9,438 bases of DNA. It comes from an uncultured Prevotella sp. Its GTDB lineage: Bacteria; Bacteroidota; Bacteroidia; Bacteroidales; Bacteroidaceae. The notes beneath the pieces were generated by a model that did not search any database, was not told the origin of the DNA, and saw only the letters and a program-made list of their open reading frames with translations. Each line of letters begins with the position of its first letter. Within the stretch, counting starts at the first letter, position 1. Location of the stretch: assembly GCA_900553285.1 (NCBI GenBank), contig USCX01000051.1:1-9438 (forward strand), written 5' to 3'. Position numbers and translations under genes: made by a program. Shown here one piece after another: positions 6,881-9,438 of the stretch.

Positions 6881-8548
6881 TCAGTCAAGGTCCGTATACA
6901 AATAGCGCTTGATGCTCCGTTTAGGCGTCTTCTCAAATTCGTCAGGGTGGATGCGGATGCCTGCAAGCTGCTCATAGGCCGGAATCTGCCCGTTGAGGTC
7001 CTTACGGTTCTGCTCCATGACAGTCGCAAGGTCGTCGTCCGACAGTCCTATCTTTTTGACTTCCTCATAGTCCGGATGGACGAGCGCATACAGCTTATCT
7101 CCTTTTTGCACAACGATACACTCGCTCACAAACGGCAGGGTGTTCAGCCTGTCCTCGATCTCTTCGGGATAGATATTCTGTCCCGAAGAACCGAGCAGCA
7201 TGTTCTTGCTCCGTCCCTTGATATAAAGATAGCCGTCGGGGTCCATCAGTCCCAAGTCGCCCGTATGATACCATCCGTCGGAATCAAGCGCTTCGCGTGT
7301 GGCCTCTTCGTTCTTGTAGTATCCCAGCATGACGTTGGCTCCGCGGCAAAGAATTTCGCCGACGATATGAACCGGGTCGGGACTGTCTATCCGGATTTCC
7401 ATGCGCGGCGCCGCCTTGCCGCAGGAACCTGCCCTGAATGCCTTCCAATCGACGTAGCTGATAATGGGCGCGCATTCCGTTGAACCGTAGCCCACCGTGA
7501 AGGGAAAACCTATCTGCATGAGGAACCGCTCGATCTCCGAGCTGAGAGCGGCTCCGCCGATAATGACTTCATAGAAACGGCCCCCAAAAGCTTCAATCAC
7601 GCGGGCCCGAATACGTTCACGCAGTTTCTGGCTGACCACAGGAAGTTTGAGCAACATTCTCACTCCGGGCGATTGAAGCCGCGGAAGGACTGCCTTACGA
7701 ATGATTTTCTCGATTACAAGCGGCACGGAAATCACGATGTCAGGCCGTATCTGTGAAAATGCCTTGAAAATGATTTTGGGCGAAGGAACGCGCGTCAGGT
7801 AAAACACGTGGCATCCTACGCTGAATTCAAAGAGGAACTCGAATGCCATTCCGTACATGTGGGCCATCGGGAGGATGGAGACGACATGGCTATTCCGGCC
7901 CAGATGTTCGCCCAAGGCGTCTTGCGCAAACCTCACGTTCGACCACAAAGCCCTGTACGGCACCATGACGCCCTTCGAACTGCTTGTGGTTCCCGAAGTG
8001 TAATTGATGAGCGCTAACTCGTCGGGAGACTCGCGGCGGTAACTGACATGCTGTGCGCGGAAATACTTGGGGTAACGGCGGCCAAAGAATTCGTTAAGCC
8101 GTTCGCGGGCTTCGGTCAGGGAATGACTGCGACTGACAAGCAGAGAGTAATCCGGCATATGGATGATGCCTTCGAGCGAAGGCATGGCCGCTGCGTCAAG
8201 CGAGGGCCAGACCTGGTCGCCGACAAAGAGGATGCGGCTCCCGGAATGACATACGATGTGATGAATCTGGTCGGTCTTGAACTCATGCAGAACAGGTACG
8301 GCCACCGCGCCGTATGTCAACGTCGCAAGGAACGCCACCGCCCAATTGGCACAGTTCCGGCCGCAAAGGGCGATTTTATCTCCCGGCTGGATGCCTGCAT
8401 TCTCAAAAAGGATGTGTAATTTCTCAATCTTACGGGCCACATCCTTATACTGAAACGTGCTGCCTTCATAGTCTGTGAGGGCGTCGAGATCCCAGTTTGT
8501 TTTTATGCTTTGTTCGAGGAGGGCCAGAAAGCTTCCGTATTCATTCAT
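6881..8548 (-). CDS. long-chain fatty-acid--CoA ligase (AMP-binding protein)
   Basis: A 555-residue adenylate-forming enzyme that activates a fatty acid with ATP and joins it to CoA (or a related acceptor) in the cytoplasm. Core motifs: A3 YTSGTTSSSKGV (183-194), A5 GYGSTEC (353-359), A7 YHTGD (427-431), A8 region around KGRSKNMLLGSSGQNIYPEE (444-463) and A10 PKRSIKR with catalytic Lys547. This is a complete domain of normal length for the family. The ATG at 8548 is preferred over 8620 because the promoter -7 element at 8632-8639 would leave only a few bases of leader for the upstream start, whereas 8548 gives about 75 nt; it also removes an unusual proline/arginine-rich extension. First gene of the four-gene minus-strand unit. 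Chain length preference cannot be told from sequence. Confidence 0.9.
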   Translation of the reverse strand: MNEYGSFLALLEQSIKTNWDLDALTDYEGSTFQYKDVARKIEKLHILFENAGIQPGDKIALCGRNCANWAVAFLATLTYGAVAVPVLHEFKTDQIHHIVCHSGSRILFVGDQVWPSLDAAAMPSLEGIIHMPDYSLLVSRSHSLTEARERLNEFFGRRYPKYFRAQHVSYRRESPDELALINYTSGTTSSSKGVMVPYRALWSNVRFAQDALGEHLGRNSHVVSILPMAHMYGMAFEFLFEFSVGCHVFYLTRVPSPKIIFKAFSQIRPDIVISVPLVIEKIIRKAVLPRLQSPGVRMLLKLPVVSQKLRERIRARVIEAFGGRFYEVIIGGAALSSEIERFLMQIGFPFTVGYGSTECAPIISYVDWKAFRAGSCGKAAPRMEIRIDSPDPVHIVGEILCRGANVMLGYYKNEEATREALDSDGWYHTGDLGLMDPDGYLYIKGRSKNMLLGSSGQNIYPEEIEDRLNTLPFVSECIVVQKGDKLYALVHPDYEEVKKIGLSDDDLATVMEQNRKDLNGQIPAYEQLAGIRIHPDEFEKTPKRSIKRYLYTDLD

Positions 8549-8631
8549 TGTCGTCGAAAGATTAATCAGATCGGGCACGCCTGGTCCGGCCGGCAGCCCA
8601 TGCCGCACCCGGGTCTGCATTCCCGTTTCTG

Positions 8632-8639
8632 CAAATATA
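8632..8639 (-). promoter_or_regulatory. -7 promoter element for the minus-strand operon
   Basis: Read on the minus strand, 8639-8632 is TATATTTG, a full match to TAnnTTTG, followed by CAG. No good TTTG lies at 19-20 nt upstream (the bases there read CAACG). Transcription would start near 8625, giving the ligase a leader of about 75 nt from ATG 8548. It probably serves all four minus-strand genes, since no other clear -7 element precedes them. Confidence 0.6.
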
Positions 8640-8689
8640 CGGATTTCACGTCATACATCGTTGATGGGGCAAGGAAAGTGACTTGTTTT

Positions 8690-8721
8690 TTTGACAAACA
8701 TTCAGAAAAAGCGTACTTTTG
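8690..8721 (+). promoter_or_regulatory. promoter of the mltG-like gene, -33 and -7 elements
   Basis: TTTG at 8690-8693 and TACTTTTG at 8714-8721 are separated by exactly 20 nt, matching the Bacteroidota housekeeping promoter TTTG-N19/20-TAnnTTTG in both elements. The start would fall near 8728, about 23 nt before the ATG at 8751. This is the best promoter in the window and is back to back with the promoter for the ligase operon in the 202-nt region between the two starts. Confidence 0.8.
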
Positions 8722-8750
8722 CAGCGCTACAATAAAAGGTGACTTTTCTC

Positions 8751-9437
8751 ATGAAACGGAAGAAACTGTTCATAGGCTTCGCAGGAGCTATAGCCCTACT
8801 TTTCGCGGCGGTTTATTTTCTATTCTTTGCGGCTTTCAACAGTCGTGACGGCCACGCATATCTTTATATCGACGATGACGATACCTATGACTCTGTTTGT
8901 GCCCGGCTCGACACGATGAGCGGTATCCGACAGCTTGCCGGCCTACGCATTCTCGCTACGCTGTCAGGCTATCGCCACCATGTGCGCCCCGGGCGCTATG
9001 ATTCGGGAAAAGGAATCAGCACGACCGACTTGTTTCGCAATTTGCGCAATGGCAGTCAAGCCCCGGTCAAGCTGACCATCCACAACATACGCACGATGGA
9101 CAAGCTGGCGGCGCGTCTGGGTGAAGTCCTGATGGTTGATTCCGCCGTGTGGGCGCGCTGTTTTTCCGATTCCGCATTTTGTGCCGCTTACGGCACGGAC
9201 ACGGCCCTCCTGCCCTGTCTCTTCATTCCGAACACGTATGAAGTCTATTGGAACATCAAGCCGGACGGTCTGCTTCGTCGCATGCAACGTGAGAGCGAGG
9301 CTTTCTGGACTCCGGAGCGAATGGAACAGGCAGACGCGGCCGGCCTGACTCCGGATGAGGTCATCATTATGGCTTCCATGATCGTCGATCTGCCCAAGGA
9401 TTTACGGGGACAGGATCCCTATGAAGTCTACCATTAA
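8751..9437 (+). CDS. mltG: MltG-like endolytic transglycosylase, shortened, lacks catalytic core
   Basis: MltG is an inner-membrane enzyme that cuts nascent peptidoglycan strands. Here 228 residues are read from ATG 8751 (chosen over GTG 8739 for its promoter spacing and basic MKRKK start). A single transmembrane helix lies at about residues 5-27. The LysM-like and linker part is recognisable: VRPGRYDSGKGIS, then LFRNLRNGSQAPVKLTIHNIRTMDKLAARLGEVL, then LFIPNTYEVYW (157-166). The family then normally has ASIVEEET with the catalytic Glu, followed by a roughly 70-residue domain with YINRL, LQADPT and GLPPGPI, to about 340 residues. Here the protein reads EVIIMASMIVDLPKDLRGQDPYEVYH and stops at TAA 9435-9437: the catalytic EEET and all conserved later motifs are absent. 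It is probably a shortened or broken gene. Sequence beyond 9438 is not visible, so frame resumption cannot be excluded. Confidence 0.75.
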   Translation: MKRKKLFIGFAGAIALLFAAVYFLFFAAFNSRDGHAYLYIDDDDTYDSVCARLDTMSGIRQLAGLRILATLSGYRHHVRPGRYDSGKGISTTDLFRNLRNGSQAPVKLTIHNIRTMDKLAARLGEVLMVDSAVWARCFSDSAFCAAYGTDTALLPCLFIPNTYEVYWNIKPDGLLRRMQRESEAFWTPERMEQADAAGLTPDEVIIMASMIVDLPKDLRGQDPYEVYH

Positions 9438-9438
9438 C

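Noticed and set aside
6838..6881. 14-codon frame starting at ATG 6881, overlapping the ligase stop (TGATG)
   Set aside because: It is very short, lies wholly inside the repeat array and has no recognisable features; the overlap alone is not evidence of translation.
6815..7483. 222-codon open frame on the plus strand, opposite the acyl-CoA ligase
   Set aside because: Antisense to conserved ligase motifs. It has no promoter or leader, and its opening heptads come only from the 21-nt repeats.
8549..8620. 24-residue N-terminal extension of the acyl-CoA ligase from ATG 8620
   Set aside because: The promoter -7 element at 8632-8639 would put the transcription start only a few bases from this ATG, and the extension (RVRHGLPAGPGVP) does not look like the family N-terminus.

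Overview
The window looks like chromosomal DNA of a Bacteroidales bacterium (phylum Bacteroidota). Its promoters have the TAnnTTTG -7 element, one with a well-placed TTTG -33 element. Starts lack clear Shine-Dalgarno sequences. One exported protein ends in a type IX secretion-like tail, and the encoded families (double transglutaminase-like exported protein, IGHMBP2/UPF1-like helicase, long-chain acyl-CoA ligase) are familiar from gut Bacteroidales. I cannot fix the genus. No RNA gene, CRISPR array or insertion sequence is visible.

Layout: (1) 1-207 is the last part of an MFS transporter. (2) 208-497 is a non-coding or leader region with a weak terminator-like hairpin, a -7 promoter element and a possible 59-codon small ORF. 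(3) 498-1442 is a secreted, mostly alpha-helical protein of unknown function with a short T9SS-like C-terminus. (4) 1478-1532 is a perfect 19-bp hairpin between convergent genes, probably a two-way terminator. (5) 8548 down to 1582 on the minus strand is a four-gene, closely spaced, probably co-transcribed unit: acyl-CoA ligase, small exported protein, SF1 helicase, exported transglutaminase-like protein. (6) 8549-8750 is a divergent promoter region. (7) 8751-9437 is an MltG-like endolytic transglycosylase that stops before the conserved catalytic core.

Together the genes mostly concern lipid activation and the cell envelope: acyl-CoA formation in the cytoplasm, an outer-membrane-type protein, an exported transglutaminase-fold protein and a peptidoglycan-cleaving enzyme. 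The cytoplasmic helicase sits in the middle of this set. The observations most worth a second look are the MltG-like gene lacking its catalytic segment, the transglutaminase protein with one intact-looking and one degraded catalytic core plus a thioredoxin-like tail without cysteines, the helical protein with a shortened T9SS-like tail, and three abutting 21-nt degenerate repeats between the ligase and the next gene. I see no strong case for an entirely new multi-gene system.
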